A stretch of DNA of 64,000 nucleotides from the NCBI GenBank assembly GCA_910584045.1, contig CAJTYO010000010.1, positions 1-64,000 of the forward strand, given 5' to 3'. The position numbers were made by a program, and so were the translations under genes. Numbering within the stretch: position 1 is the first letter of the stretch; each line of letters opens with the position of its first letter. Shown here piece after piece: positions 34,302 to 42,474 of this stretch. Under the pieces are notes generated by a model that saw only the letters and a list, made by a program, of their open reading frames with translations, ran no database searches and was not told the DNA's origin. This DNA comes from an uncultured Oscillospiraceae bacterium. GTDB lineage: Bacteria > Bacillota > Clostridia > Oscillospirales > Oscillospiraceae.

Positions 34302-35060
34302 ATGGGAAAAATCATTACCATTGTAAATCAAAAGGGCGGCGTGGGTAAAACCACCACCTGTGTCAGTCTGACGGCCGCGCTGCGGGAAAAGGGCCGGCGG
34401 GTCCTCCTCTGCGATTTCGACCCCCAGGCCAACGCCACCTCCGGTATGGGGGTGGACAAATCCCTCTCCCCTGGGGTTTACGACGTGCTCCTTAACGACG
34501 TGGAACCGGAGAAGCGGGTGGTGTCCACCCGATATGGCGATGTGCTCCCCTCCTCCAAAGGTTTGGCCGGGGCAGGAGTGGAGATGGTGGGCATCCAGAA
34601 CCGGGAATACCTGCTCCGGCAGGCACTGGATAAGCTGCGGAGCAAATATGACTACATATTCGTTGACTGCCCCCCCTCCCTGGAGCTGCTGACCCTCAAC
34701 GGCCTATGCGCTGCGGACAGCGCCCTGGTACCGGTGCAGAGCGAATATTTCGCCCTGGAGGGGCTGAGCGATCTGATGTATACTATACGGGCCGTGCGCC
34801 GGGGGCTCAATCCCCATCTGGAGGTGGAGGGCGTGCTGCTGACCATGTTTGACAGCCGGACCAATCTGGCTATGCAGGTGGCCGAGGAGGTCAAGCGCTT
34901 CTTCCCCGGGAAGGTCTATGCCACGGTAATTCCCCGAAACGTGCGTCTGAGCGAGGCGCCCAGCCACGGAAAGCCCATCTGCGCTTACGACCGGACCAGC
35001 CGGGGCTGCGAGGCCTACGCCGCCTTAGCCGAGGAGTTTTTGCGCAAGAATCAGAAGTAA
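34302..35060 (+). CDS. soj: Chromosome-partitioning ATPase Soj/ParA
   Basis: A 252-residue ParA ATPase. It has the deviant Walker A KGGVGKTTT with the signature lysine, LLCDFDPQANATSG, YDYIFVDCPPSLELLTLNGL (Walker B) and VIPRNVRLSEAPSHGKP. With Spo0J and parS it segregates origins and, in B. subtilis, influences DnaA. It precedes spo0J by 15 bp. Confidence 0.97.
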   Translation: MGKIITIVNQKGGVGKTTTCVSLTAALREKGRRVLLCDFDPQANATSGMGVDKSLSPGVYDVLLNDVEPEKRVVSTRYGDVLPSSKGLAGAGVEMVGIQNREYLLRQALDKLRSKYDYIFVDCPPSLELLTLNGLCAADSALVPVQSEYFALEGLSDLMYTIRAVRRGLNPHLEVEGVLLTMFDSRTNLAMQVAEEVKRFFPGKVYATVIPRNVRLSEAPSHGKPICAYDRTSRGCEAYAALAEEFLRKNQK

Positions 35061-35075
35061 GCAGGAGGCGATTCC

Positions 35076-35945
35076 ATGCCAAAAGAAAGAGGAATGGGCA
35101 AGGGCCTGAGCGCCCTGCTGGGAGACGACTTCTCCGCCGACTTTTCCGCACCGTCCTCCACCCTTCCCATCTCCCAGATCGAGAGCTGCCAGGGGCAGCC
35201 CCGGAAAAGCTTTGACAGCGGGAAGCTGGAGGAGTTAGCCGAGTCCATCCGACAGCACGGGGTAATCCAGCCTCTGACGGTGCGGAAGCTATCCAGCGGG
35301 TACTACCAGATCATTGCCGGAGAGCGGCGCTGGCGGGCTGCCAGGCTGGCGGGACTGGAGGAGGTACCAGCGGTTATTATTGAGGCCGACGACCGCAAAG
35401 CTATGGAGCTGGCCATGATCGAAAATCTCCAGCGGGAGGATTTGAATCCCATTGAGGAGGCCGAGGGCTTTCGCACTCTCACCGATATTTATGGCATGAC
35501 CCAGACCCAGGCGGCGGAGAGCGTGGGCAAATCCCGCAGCGCCGTGACCAACGCCCTGCGTCTACTGGAGCTGAGCGAGCCCATTCGGCGCGCGCTGGAG
35601 GAGGAGAGAATCTCCACCGGCCATGCCAAGGTGATTCTGGGCCTGCCCTCCTCCCTGCGGGAAAGGGCCGTGGAGGAGATTGTCAAGCATCAGCTCAGCG
35701 TCCGGCAAACGGAGCAACTGGTCCGACGCATCCAGTTGGAGGAACTGCGGGACGAGGCGGCAGAAAAGGCCGGCGTCTCCAGGAAGGTAGATTACGCCGC
35801 CGAGGCGGCTAAGTCCCTCTCCGCCCGGCTGGGCCGGGCCTGCCGGATTTCCCAGGGGAAGAAAAAAGGAAAGGTTGAGATCGAGTATTACGGCGTGGAT
35901 GACCTCAATAACCTGCTGGAGGCCCTGGAGCGGCTAGGCGGCTAA
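35076..35945 (+). CDS. spo0J: Chromosome-partitioning protein Spo0J/ParB
   Basis: A 289-residue ParB. It begins with the ParA-stimulating KERGMGKGLSALLGDDF. The CTPase domain has the GERRWRAARLAGL (box II) and ENLQREDLNPIEEAEGF motifs, and the helix-turn-helix is MTQTQAAESVGKSRSAVTNALRLLEL. The C-terminal dimerisation domain ends YGVDDLNNLLEALERL. It binds the three parS sites nearby. One parS lies 14 bp after its stop. AGGAGG precedes the ATG. Confidence 0.97.
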   Translation: MPKERGMGKGLSALLGDDFSADFSAPSSTLPISQIESCQGQPRKSFDSGKLEELAESIRQHGVIQPLTVRKLSSGYYQIIAGERRWRAARLAGLEEVPAVIIEADDRKAMELAMIENLQREDLNPIEEAEGFRTLTDIYGMTQTQAAESVGKSRSAVTNALRLLELSEPIRRALEEERISTGHAKVILGLPSSLRERAVEEIVKHQLSVRQTEQLVRRIQLEELRDEAAEKAGVSRKVDYAAEAAKSLSARLGRACRISQGKKKGKVEIEYYGVDDLNNLLEALERLGG

Positions 35946-35958
35946 ATGATTTTAAATA

Positions 35959-35974
35959 TGTTCCACGTGGAACA
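35959..35974. promoter_or_regulatory. parS: parS centromere site 3
   Basis: TGTTCCACGTGGAACA, identical to the other two copies, lies between spo0J and serS. Confidence 0.93.
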
Positions 35975-36024
35975 TTCTGCGGCCCGGGAAGAAGACGGGC
36001 GCGGAAAAAAGGAGGAAACGTCAT

Positions 36025-37329
36025 TTGTTAGACATTAGATTTATCCGGGAGAACCCGGAAGCGGTTAAGGAGAATATCAGAAAGAAATTCCAGGAGGAAA
36101 AGCTCCCCCTGGTGGATAAGCTGCTGGAGCTGGACAGCGAGAACCGGCGGTCTATCACAGAGGCCAGCGAGCTGCGCTCACAGCGGAACACCTTGAGCAA
36201 ACAGGTGGGAATGCTGATGGGCCAAGCAAAAAAAGACCCTTCCAAGCTGGAGGAGGCCGAGGCTGTCAAAGCCAAGGTCAAGTCCAACGCCGAGCATCTC
36301 GCGGAACTGGAGAAGCGGGAGGCGGAGCTGGAGGCGGAAATTCACAAAATCCTGCTGGTGATCCCCAATATTATCGACCCCTCCGTGCCCATCGGTCCAG
36401 ACGACAGCGCCAACGTGGAGCTGGAACGCTTCGGTGAGCCGGTGGTCCCGACGTTTGAGATCCCCTACCACACGGATATTATGGAGCGTTTTGACGGCAT
36501 CGACATGGACGCGGCGGGGCGCGTGTCCGGCAACGGATTTTACTACCTCATGGGCGACGTCGCCCGTCTTCACGAGGCGGTGTTGGCCTACGCCAGGGAT
36601 TTCATGATTGACCGGGGTTTCGCCTTCTGCATTCCCCCCTTCATGATTCACGGCAACGTGGTGGAGGGAGTGATGAGCCAGACGGACATGGACGCTATGA
36701 TGTATAAAATCGAGGGCGAGGACCTGTACCTCATCGGCACCAGTGAGCACTCCATGATCGGCAAGTTTATCGACCAGATTTTGCAGGAGGACCAGCTGCC
36801 CCAGACGCTGACCTCCTATTCTCCCTGCTTCCGGAAGGAGAAGGGGGCCCATGGCATCGAAGAGCGGGGCGTATACCGCATCCACCAGTTTGAGAAGCAG
36901 GAGATGATCGTGGTCTGCAAACCCGAGGAGTCCATGGCGTGGTACGAGAAGCTGTGGCGGTTCAGCGTGGAGCTGTTCCGCAGTCTGGATATCCCGGTCA
37001 GACAGCTGGAGTGCTGCTCCGGGGATCTGGCGGATCTGAAGGTCAAGAGCTGCGACATCGAGGCCTGGAGTCCCCGACAGAAGAAGTACTTCGAGGTCTG
37101 TTCCTGCACCAACATGGGCGACGCACAGGCTCGGCGGATGAAAATACGTGTTAAGGGCGGCGACGGGAAAAACTATCTGCCCCACACTCTCAACAATACC
37201 GTGGTGGCCCCGCCCCGAATGCTGATCGCTTTTCTGGAGAACAACCTCCAGGCGGACGGCAGCGTACGGATTCCAGCGGCCTTGCGCCCCTACATGGGCG
37301 GCAAGGAGCAGATGCTCCCCAATCACTGA
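36025..37329 (+). CDS. serS: Seryl-tRNA synthetase
   Basis: A 434-residue class II synthetase. The N-terminal coiled-coil arm that grips the tRNA spans about 25-105. Motif 2 is PCFRKEKGAHGIEERGVYRIHQFEKQE and motif 3 is NNTVVAPPRMLIAFLENNLQADGSVRIP. The start is TTG at 36025-36027, with GGAGG nine bases upstream; it gives the family N-terminus LDIRFIRENPE. An AT-rich hairpin (37358-37383, ATACTTTTTCT arms) follows 28 bp after the stop. Confidence 0.97.
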   Translation: MLDIRFIRENPEAVKENIRKKFQEEKLPLVDKLLELDSENRRSITEASELRSQRNTLSKQVGMLMGQAKKDPSKLEEAEAVKAKVKSNAEHLAELEKREAELEAEIHKILLVIPNIIDPSVPIGPDDSANVELERFGEPVVPTFEIPYHTDIMERFDGIDMDAAGRVSGNGFYYLMGDVARLHEAVLAYARDFMIDRGFAFCIPPFMIHGNVVEGVMSQTDMDAMMYKIEGEDLYLIGTSEHSMIGKFIDQILQEDQLPQTLTSYSPCFRKEKGAHGIEERGVYRIHQFEKQEMIVVCKPEESMAWYEKLWRFSVELFRSLDIPVRQLECCSGDLADLKVKSCDIEAWSPRQKKYFEVCSCTNMGDAQARRMKIRVKGGDGKNYLPHTLNNTVVAPPRMLIAFLENNLQADGSVRIPAALRPYMGGKEQMLPNH

Positions 37330-37357
37330 GGGAAGCGCCGACAAAGGATTCTTTTTG

Positions 37358-37383
37358 ATACTTTTTCTTGGAAGAAAAAGTAT
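37358..37383 (+). terminator. AT-rich hairpin after serS
   Basis: ATACTTTTTCT and AGAAAAAGTAT form an 11-bp stem with a 4-base loop, lying 28 bp after the serS stop. It is AT-rich and not followed by a U-run, so it is a weak terminator candidate. Confidence 0.4.
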
Positions 37384-37418
37384 GTACACCTAAATAAAAT
37401 CGTAAAGGAGAGCATGAT

Positions 37419-37805
37419 ATGAAAACATTTTGGAAGATTCTCAGTTTAGGCGCGCTGGCCGCCGGTCTGACGCCCTACAAAGTAGAAACAGATGAGGAAA
37501 CCGGCGAAAAAAGCTATCAGGCCCTCCTGTGGCGGATCACCAGCGCCCCCGCCGGCGAGGACAAGAAGATAGGGATCAACCTGAGCGAGGGTACGCTGAC
37601 CAGCAAGCTGCTGAACGCCGCGAATAAGGAGGAGCCCCATCTGTTCAGCGACGAACTGAGCGTGGAGTATGTCGCAACCAAGACAGAGGAGGCCTCCTCG
37701 ACTGTGGCAGAGACGGCGGAAAAGTCCGCCGAGACTGTAGAAGAGGCTGCCGAGCCCGCTGAGCCGGAGGAGCCCGCCGAACCCCAGGAGCCGAAGGCTG
37801 AATAA
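37419..37805 (+). CDS. Small acidic protein of unknown function
   Basis: A 128-residue protein. Residues 1-20 are weakly hydrophobic (MKTFWKILSLGALAAGLTP), the middle LTPYKVETDEETGEKSYQALLWRITSAPAG looks folded and residues 85-128 are an acidic Ala/Glu/Pro repeat tail (EPAEPEEPAEPQEPKAE). I do not recognise a family. The ribosome site AAAGGAG is good. It lies between serS and mscL in the same direction. The N-terminus may be a membrane-associated helix rather than a signal peptide. Confidence 0.75.
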   Translation: MKTFWKILSLGALAAGLTPYKVETDEETGEKSYQALLWRITSAPAGEDKKIGINLSEGTLTSKLLNAANKEEPHLFSDELSVEYVATKTEEASSTVAETAEKSAETVEEAAEPAEPEEPAEPQEPKAE

Positions 37806-37837
37806 CATCGAACGACTAAAACAAGGAGACGGCAGGC

Positions 37838-38230
37838 ATGAAAAAGTTTTTTCAGGAGTTTAAGGACTTCGCCATGCGGGGGAACGTGATGGACTTGGCG
37901 GTGGGCGTGATCGTGGGCGGAGCTTTCAGCTCCATCACCACCTCGCTGATTAACGACGTTCTTATGCCGTTGATCGGTATCTTTGTCAGCGAAGCCAGCT
38001 TCGCTGACCTGTCCGTCACCCTGGGCAGCGCCGTCATCACCTATGGAAACTTCATTCAGGCCGTTATTAATTTCCTCATTATGGCCTTCGTTGTATTCTG
38101 TATGGTGAAAGCTATTAACCGGCTCTCCCGGAAAAAGGAGGCGTCCCCCCCTCCCCCGCCGCCGGAGCCCTCCAGCGAAGAAAAGCTGCTGACGGAGATC
38201 AGGGACCTCCTGAGGGCGCAGCAGAAATGA
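37838..38230 (+). CDS. mscL: Large-conductance mechanosensitive channel MscL
   Basis: A 130-residue channel subunit. The amphipathic start KKFFQEFKDFAMRGNVMDLAVGVIVGGAFSSI leads into TM1, and TM2 is in FIQAVINFLIMAFVVFCMVKAIN. A proline run and the C-terminal helix bundle EEKLLTEIRDLLRAQ follow. It opens as a pentamer on hypo-osmotic shock. It overlaps rsmG by 4 bp (ATGA). Confidence 0.97.
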   Translation: MKKFFQEFKDFAMRGNVMDLAVGVIVGGAFSSITTSLINDVLMPLIGIFVSEASFADLSVTLGSAVITYGNFIQAVINFLIMAFVVFCMVKAINRLSRKKEASPPPPPPEPSSEEKLLTEIRDLLRAQQK

Positions 38231-38931
38231 GGAACACATTGGAGCAGGGCCTGCCGCTGCTGGGGATGGGGATGGACCTCATCCCCAGGCTGGCGGGCTT
38301 CGCAGAAATGATGCTGGAGCGGAATCAAGTGATGAATCTGACTGCCATTACAGAGCCGAAAGACGTGGCCGCGCTGCACCTGCTGGACAGTCTGGCGTTG
38401 AAAAAACTGGCGGGTCTGGAGCAGGAGAGCGTGGTGGACGTGGGCTGTGGGGCGGGATTTCCGGGCGTGCCGCTGGCTATCGCGGGAGCGGAGCTGCGGG
38501 TGACGCTGCTGGACAGCCAGGGAAAACGGGTGGACTTTTTGCGGGAGGCCTGCGGAAGGCTGGGACTGGAGAACACAGAATTCATACACGGACGGGCGGA
38601 GGAGCTGGCCCGAGAGCGACGGGAGCTGTTCGACGCCGCCGTCAGCCGGGCGGTAGCCACGCTGCCGGTGCTATGTGAGCTGTGCCTGCCTTTGGTGAAG
38701 CCGGGCGGGCGAATGCTGGCCATGAAGTCTGCCAGCTGCGAGGAGGAGATCCAACACTCCAAAAAGGCGATTGACGCACTGGGCGGACGGATCGAGGGGA
38801 TCGAGGACTACACCGTGCCCACCACCGACGTGGTCCACCGGGTGGTTTGTATACGAAAGGTATCCTCTACTCCCAATAAATACCCCAGGCGCTTCGCACT
38901 CATCAAGAAACAGCCGTTGGGGCTCGACTGA
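38227..38931 (+). CDS. rsmG: 16S rRNA (guanine527-N7)-methyltransferase RsmG
   Basis: A 234-residue methyltransferase. It has NQVMNLTAITEPKDVAALHLLDSLAL, the SAM loop VVDVGCGAGFPGVPLAI, and SRAVATLPVLCELCLPLVKPGGRMLAMK. It modifies G527 of 16S rRNA. In most Firmicutes it follows mnmG and precedes noc/soj; here it is translationally coupled to mscL and mnmE and mnmG are not in the window. Confidence 0.96.
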   Translation: MRNTLEQGLPLLGMGMDLIPRLAGFAEMMLERNQVMNLTAITEPKDVAALHLLDSLALKKLAGLEQESVVDVGCGAGFPGVPLAIAGAELRVTLLDSQGKRVDFLREACGRLGLENTEFIHGRAEELARERRELFDAAVSRAVATLPVLCELCLPLVKPGGRMLAMKSASCEEEIQHSKKAIDALGGRIEGIEDYTVPTTDVVHRVVCIRKVSSTPNKYPRRFALIKKQPLGLD

Positions 38932-38961
38932 AAAACAGCGGCAGAGAGAGGAGAGGGTCCT

Positions 38962-39705
38962 ATGGGGCAGGTGGTTGCCGTCGTGTCCGGCAAGGGGGGC
39001 ACGGGGAAGACTTCATTCACCGCAAACGTGGGTATGGCGCTGGCCCGGATGGGACACCCTACCCTGTGTCTGGACTGTGACGTGGGGCTGCGAAATTTGG
39101 ACATCGCCCTGACAATGACGGACAGGGCCATGATGGATTTTACCGACATAATGAGAGGGCGGTGCTCTCTGCAGGAGGGGTCCGCGGCCCATCCCCTGCA
39201 AAAAAATCTATTTCTGCTTACCGCACCGGCACGAATGGGGGCCGGCGACGTGGACCAGGAGGCCTTTCGGGCCCTGTTCCCGGAGATTAAAAAACAATTT
39301 GACTACTGCTTGGTTGACGCGCCGGCTGGACTGGGGGCCGGTTTCCACCTGGCTCTGACGGGAGCCGACCGAGCGGTGGTGGTTACCACCACCGAAGCCA
39401 GCAGCCTGCGAGACGCACAGCGGACCGTCATGGAGCTGGGAGACCTGGGCAGGGGTCAGGTCCATCTTGTGGTAAACCGCTGTATGCGGAAACTGCTGCG
39501 GTCCCTGCATCAGACCATTGACGACGCCATCGACAGTGCGGGTCTGCCCCTGCTGGGCGTCGTGCCGGAGGATGAGACACTGCCGCTGTATACGGGGAGA
39601 GGGATTCCCCTGCTGCACACTAACAACAACTGCGCCGCCACGGCCTATCGCAACATTGCCAAGAGAATGGATGGACAGAGGGTCGCACTAATGCGGATCA
39701 GATAA
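38962..39705 (+). CDS. MinD-like ParA-family ATPase
   Basis: A 247-residue deviant Walker A ATPase. The P-loop is VVSGKGGTGKTSFTANVG, then LCLDCDVGLRNLDIALT and DYCLVDAPAGLGAGF. The closest group is MinD/cobyrinic-acid-synthase-like. The last residues (KRMDGQRVALMRIR) could form a short basic amphipathic helix like the MinD membrane tail, but it is not convincing. No minC or minE is adjacent, so a role in septum placement is not established. It starts 30 bp after rsmG. Confidence 0.85.
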   Translation: MGQVVAVVSGKGGTGKTSFTANVGMALARMGHPTLCLDCDVGLRNLDIALTMTDRAMMDFTDIMRGRCSLQEGSAAHPLQKNLFLLTAPARMGAGDVDQEAFRALFPEIKKQFDYCLVDAPAGLGAGFHLALTGADRAVVVTTTEASSLRDAQRTVMELGDLGRGQVHLVVNRCMRKLLRSLHQTIDDAIDSAGLPLLGVVPEDETLPLYTGRGIPLLHTNNNCAATAYRNIAKRMDGQRVALMRIR

Positions 39706-39928
39706 TATACTTTACTATTTGTATGAGTTACGCTGAAAAATACCGCCTGGTCCTTTAAGGCTGTAGATAAGACTAAGAATCTGTACCTACAATCGCTGTA
39801 CGCCGTTCTGGCCGGTCTTTTTCCCGCCACGCTGCGCCGCTTTCCCCTGCCCTGCAGGAAAAATAGCCGCCCAGCCGGTATTCCCCGGTGATAAATACAG
39901 GTTCTAAAGGAGAAAGGAAGGGAAGCGT

Positions 39929-40345
39929 ATGTATATCGCTCTAATGTCCCACGACAATAAAAAGGATCTGATGGTTCAATTCTGTACAGCCTATGCGGGT
40001 ATTCTGTCCAGACATAATCTATGCGCAACCAGTACAACCGGACAGATGGTGATGGAGGCCACAGGACTGCATGTGCATCGGTTCCTGACCTGCCAACACG
40101 GGGGCAGTCAGCAAATCGGGGCTCGGATCGCCTATAACGAGATGGATATGGTGCTGTTCTTTGTGGACCCCAATGACTCTTCCATGGAGAAGGAGCTGCT
40201 GTATATTTCCCGGCTGTGCGACCAGAATAACATCCCCTTCGCCTCCAATGTGGCGACGGCAGAAATGCTGGTGCTGGGAATGGATCGGGGCGATTTGGAT
40301 TGGCGAAATATTGTAAATCCAAAGCAAAAATATAACAGACAGTAG
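39929..40345 (+). CDS. Methylglyoxal-synthase-like protein lacking key catalytic residues
   Basis: A 138-residue MGS-fold protein. It starts YIALMSHDNKKDLMVQFC (His8 corresponds to E. coli His19), with TSTTGQMVMEATGLHVHRFL for phosphate binding and NIPFASNVATAEML. The catalytic base of methylglyoxal synthase, in GGDQQ, is Ser60 here (GGSQQIG). The loop that carries the His and Asp of PHDPDV is replaced by NDSSMEKEL and is one residue shorter. Synthesis of methylglyoxal from dihydroxyacetone phosphate is therefore doubtful; a ligand-sensing role is possible. The 222 bp before it hold no gene. Confidence 0.82.
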   Translation: MYIALMSHDNKKDLMVQFCTAYAGILSRHNLCATSTTGQMVMEATGLHVHRFLTCQHGGSQQIGARIAYNEMDMVLFFVDPNDSSMEKELLYISRLCDQNNIPFASNVATAEMLVLGMDRGDLDWRNIVNPKQKYNRQ

Positions 40346-40373
40346 TTGACTTTTGACTGAAAACTGCTATAAT
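40346..40373 (+). promoter_or_regulatory. Putative promoter ahead of a T-box-like element
   Basis: TTGACT (40346-40351) and TATAAT (40368-40373, perfect) are 16 bp apart; shifting the -35 one base upstream gives 17 bp. It overlaps the stop region of the preceding gene. Transcription would begin near 40380, immediately before the T-box-like motif. Confidence 0.6.
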
Positions 40374-40382
40374 ATCCAAAAG

Positions 40383-40493
40383 TTGGTATACACCGCGAGA
40401 GCACCCCAGGGCTCTGCCCTACGGCAGAGCCGCATCCAGGGGCGCCACGGGAGTTCGTTTTGCTCTCGTCCCGCTTGGTCAGGGGACGGGAGC
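40383..40493 (+). promoter_or_regulatory. T-box-like antiterminator/terminator, apparently without Stem I
   Basis: TTGGTATACACCGCG (40383-40397) resembles the T-box TGGNACCGCG with an insertion. The GAGAGC that follows can pair with GCTCTC at 40462-40467 (antiterminator). The terminator GCTCTCGTCCC (40462-40472) pairs with GGGACGGGAGC (40483-40493) and is followed by TTTGCTCTTT. A hairpin GGCTCTGCC/GGCAGAGCC lies between (40410-40431). The specifier-bearing Stem I should lie upstream but is replaced by gene and promoter. It is probably a truncated aminoacyl-tRNA-sensing leader, perhaps once of hisS. Confidence 0.5.
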
Positions 40494-40726
40494 TTTGCTC
40501 TTTACCGTACACGGGGCAAAAAAGTGTTTTGAAAAGATTTTATTTGACTCCCAAATTATGATTCCGGCGCGGATAAGATCAAATGCAAAAATCCGGGTGT
40601 GGATATCGAGTTAAACGCCAGGCGAAAGCCCAGGAGAAAGGCGGCCTACGAATAGTGATTGCTTATCCCCCATATTTGTCCTTCTACATTAGATCTTTAA
40701 TCTATTATTAATAGGAGGAAATAGTC

Positions 40727-40959
40727 ATGTCGCTTTTCGCAAAACGCCTGTTTACACTGTAGACAGAAATGGGCTCTACACAAAGGAAACTCGGAGAGTT
40801 GCTGTGTGTGAAGAATTTCTCTGTCTACAACGAAAAAGGAAAATCAGAACCAATATTGACGGACTGATTATACTGGCCGACTATTTCGGCGTATCCATAG
40901 ATTATCAGGTCGGACGGTCCGACAATCGAAACAAAACTTTTTCCAAAAAGGAGAAATGA
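40727..40959 (+). pseudogene. Broken XRE-family regulator gene
   Basis: The ATG at 40727 has AGGAGG upstream. The reading is MSLFAKRLFTL, stop (TAG at 40760), then TEMGSTQRKLGELLCVKNFSVYN, where the expected Trp codon is missing, then EKGKSEP. A one-base loss shifts the frame to NIDGLIILADYFGVSIDYQVGRSDN and on to a TGA at 40957-40959. This is the pattern of a phage-type Cro/CI repressor (TQ.ELA..L.V....V..WE.GKS.P....L..LADYFGVS.DYL.GRS). One nonsense and at least one frameshift make it non-functional. It ends 1 bp before hisS. Confidence 0.82.
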
Positions 40960-40960
40960 T

Positions 40961-42310
40961 ATGAAAGTGCAGCCAAGAACCCTGTCCGGCTTTATGGAGC
41001 TGTTGCCCAAGGAGCAGCTCCTGATGGAGGACATGATGCAGATTTTGAGGGAAACCTACTCCCTCTATGGGTTTACACCCCTGGATACGCCCTTAATTGA
41101 GGCCAGCGAGGTGCTCCTCGCCAAGGGCGGCGGGGAGACGGAGAAACAGATCTACCGCTTCACCAAGGGAGACAATGACCTCAGCCTGCGGTTCGACCTT
41201 ACGGTGCCCCTGGCGAAGTATGTGGCTCTGCACTATGGGGAATTAGCTTTCCCCTTCCGGCGGTATCAGATCGGAAAGGTGTACCGGGGAGAGCGGGCCC
41301 AGAGAGGCCGGTTCCGAGAGTTTTATCAGGCCGACATCGATATGATTGGCGACGGGAAGCTGGACGTTTCCAATGAGGCGGAAATGCCCGCAATCATCTA
41401 TCAGGTATTTAACCGACTGGGGTTAAAGAAGTTCCAGATCCGGGTGAACAACCGGAAGATTTTGAATGGCTTCTATGGAATGCTGGGGCTCAGCGAACAA
41501 GCCGGGGACATTATGCGCACCGTAGACAAGCTGGAGAAGATCGGGTCGGACAAGGTTCGAGGGCTGCTGACGGAGCTTGGCGTCTCCCAGGAGAAGGCCG
41601 GGGAAATCCTTGGGTTCATGGAGATCAAGGGCTCTAACGGACAGGTGCTGGAGGCCCTTGAGGCGTATCAAGGCAGGAACGATCTCTTTGACCTGGGACT
41701 GAACGAGTTGAAAACCGTGGTGAAGTATCTGGGCGGCTTCGGCGTGCCGGAGGAGAATTTCGCGGTGGATCTGACCATCGCCCGTGGGCTGGATTACTAC
41801 ACCGGCACCGTGTACGAGACGTTTATGTTGGAGCATCCGGAGATTGGGTCCATTTGCTCCGGGGGGCGGTATGATAACCTATCGGAATATTATACAGATA
41901 AAGTACTGCCAGGAGTTGGAATCTCTATTGGGCTGACCAGATTGTTCTTTGTTCTCAATGAACAGGGAATGTTGAATCAGGAGCGGAACACCGCGCCGGC
42001 GGATGTTCTGCTGATGCCTATGGTGGAGGATCTCTCCCCCGCCGTGGAGCTGGCGACGCGGTTCAGAAACGCTGGGGTCAGAGTACAGCTCTATGGAGAG
42101 CAGAAGAAATTCAAGGCAAAGATGAATTATGCCGACAAGATCAAGGTCCCCTTCGTGGTATTCCTGGGAGAAGATGAGCTCCGGGATGGCGTGGTGGCCT
42201 GCAAGGATATGAAGTCCGGTGAGCAGACGAAGCTAGGGTTCGATGAGACGCTGGCGCGAGTGCGGGACGGACTGGTGAAGATGGAGGAAGGGTGCGTGAT
42301 TTTGGGGTAG
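40961..42310 (+). CDS. hisS: Histidyl-tRNA synthetase
   Basis: A 449-residue class II synthetase. Motif 2 is FRRYQIGKVYRGERAQRGRFREFYQADIDMIG, the histidine-specific motif is ARGLDYYTGTVYE, and SGGRYDNL and GVGISIGLTRLF follow. The C-terminal anticodon-binding domain is at about 350-440. The ribosome site AAGGAG is eight bases upstream, within the end of the XRE pseudogene. The T-box-like element lies 470 bp upstream. Confidence 0.96.
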   Translation: MKVQPRTLSGFMELLPKEQLLMEDMMQILRETYSLYGFTPLDTPLIEASEVLLAKGGGETEKQIYRFTKGDNDLSLRFDLTVPLAKYVALHYGELAFPFRRYQIGKVYRGERAQRGRFREFYQADIDMIGDGKLDVSNEAEMPAIIYQVFNRLGLKKFQIRVNNRKILNGFYGMLGLSEQAGDIMRTVDKLEKIGSDKVRGLLTELGVSQEKAGEILGFMEIKGSNGQVLEALEAYQGRNDLFDLGLNELKTVVKYLGGFGVPEENFAVDLTIARGLDYYTGTVYETFMLEHPEIGSICSGGRYDNLSEYYTDKVLPGVGISIGLTRLFFVLNEQGMLNQERNTAPADVLLMPMVEDLSPAVELATRFRNAGVRVQLYGEQKKFKAKMNYADKIKVPFVVFLGEDELRDGVVACKDMKSGEQTKLGFDETLARVRDGLVKMEEGCVILG

Positions 42311-42436
42311 GGTCCTCCTTGCTCCGACGAAGGGGAAAAATACGGGTTTGTGAAGCCAGGCGGCTTTGAGACAATATATGGAAATGAAGATCCTCTTTTT
42401 GTAATGAAAATTGGACTGACCCCGCTTGATTCTTAG
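42311..42436 (+). pseudogene. Coding remnant in frame after hisS
   Basis: Directly after the hisS stop, and in the same frame, 42329-42436 reads EGEKYGFVKPGGFETIYGN and on through EDPLFVMKIGLTPLDS to a stop. It looks like the C-terminus of a lost gene. I cannot name the family. Confidence 0.35.
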
Positions 42437-42474
42437 ATTTTTATAGCCAAAGCTACGAAAGGAGCTGCAATGCT

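Noticed and set aside
39645..40379. A 244-codon minus-strand frame over the methylglyoxal-synthase-like gene
   Set aside because: It runs antisense to a gene with clear family motifs and through an intergenic region, and resembles nothing known.
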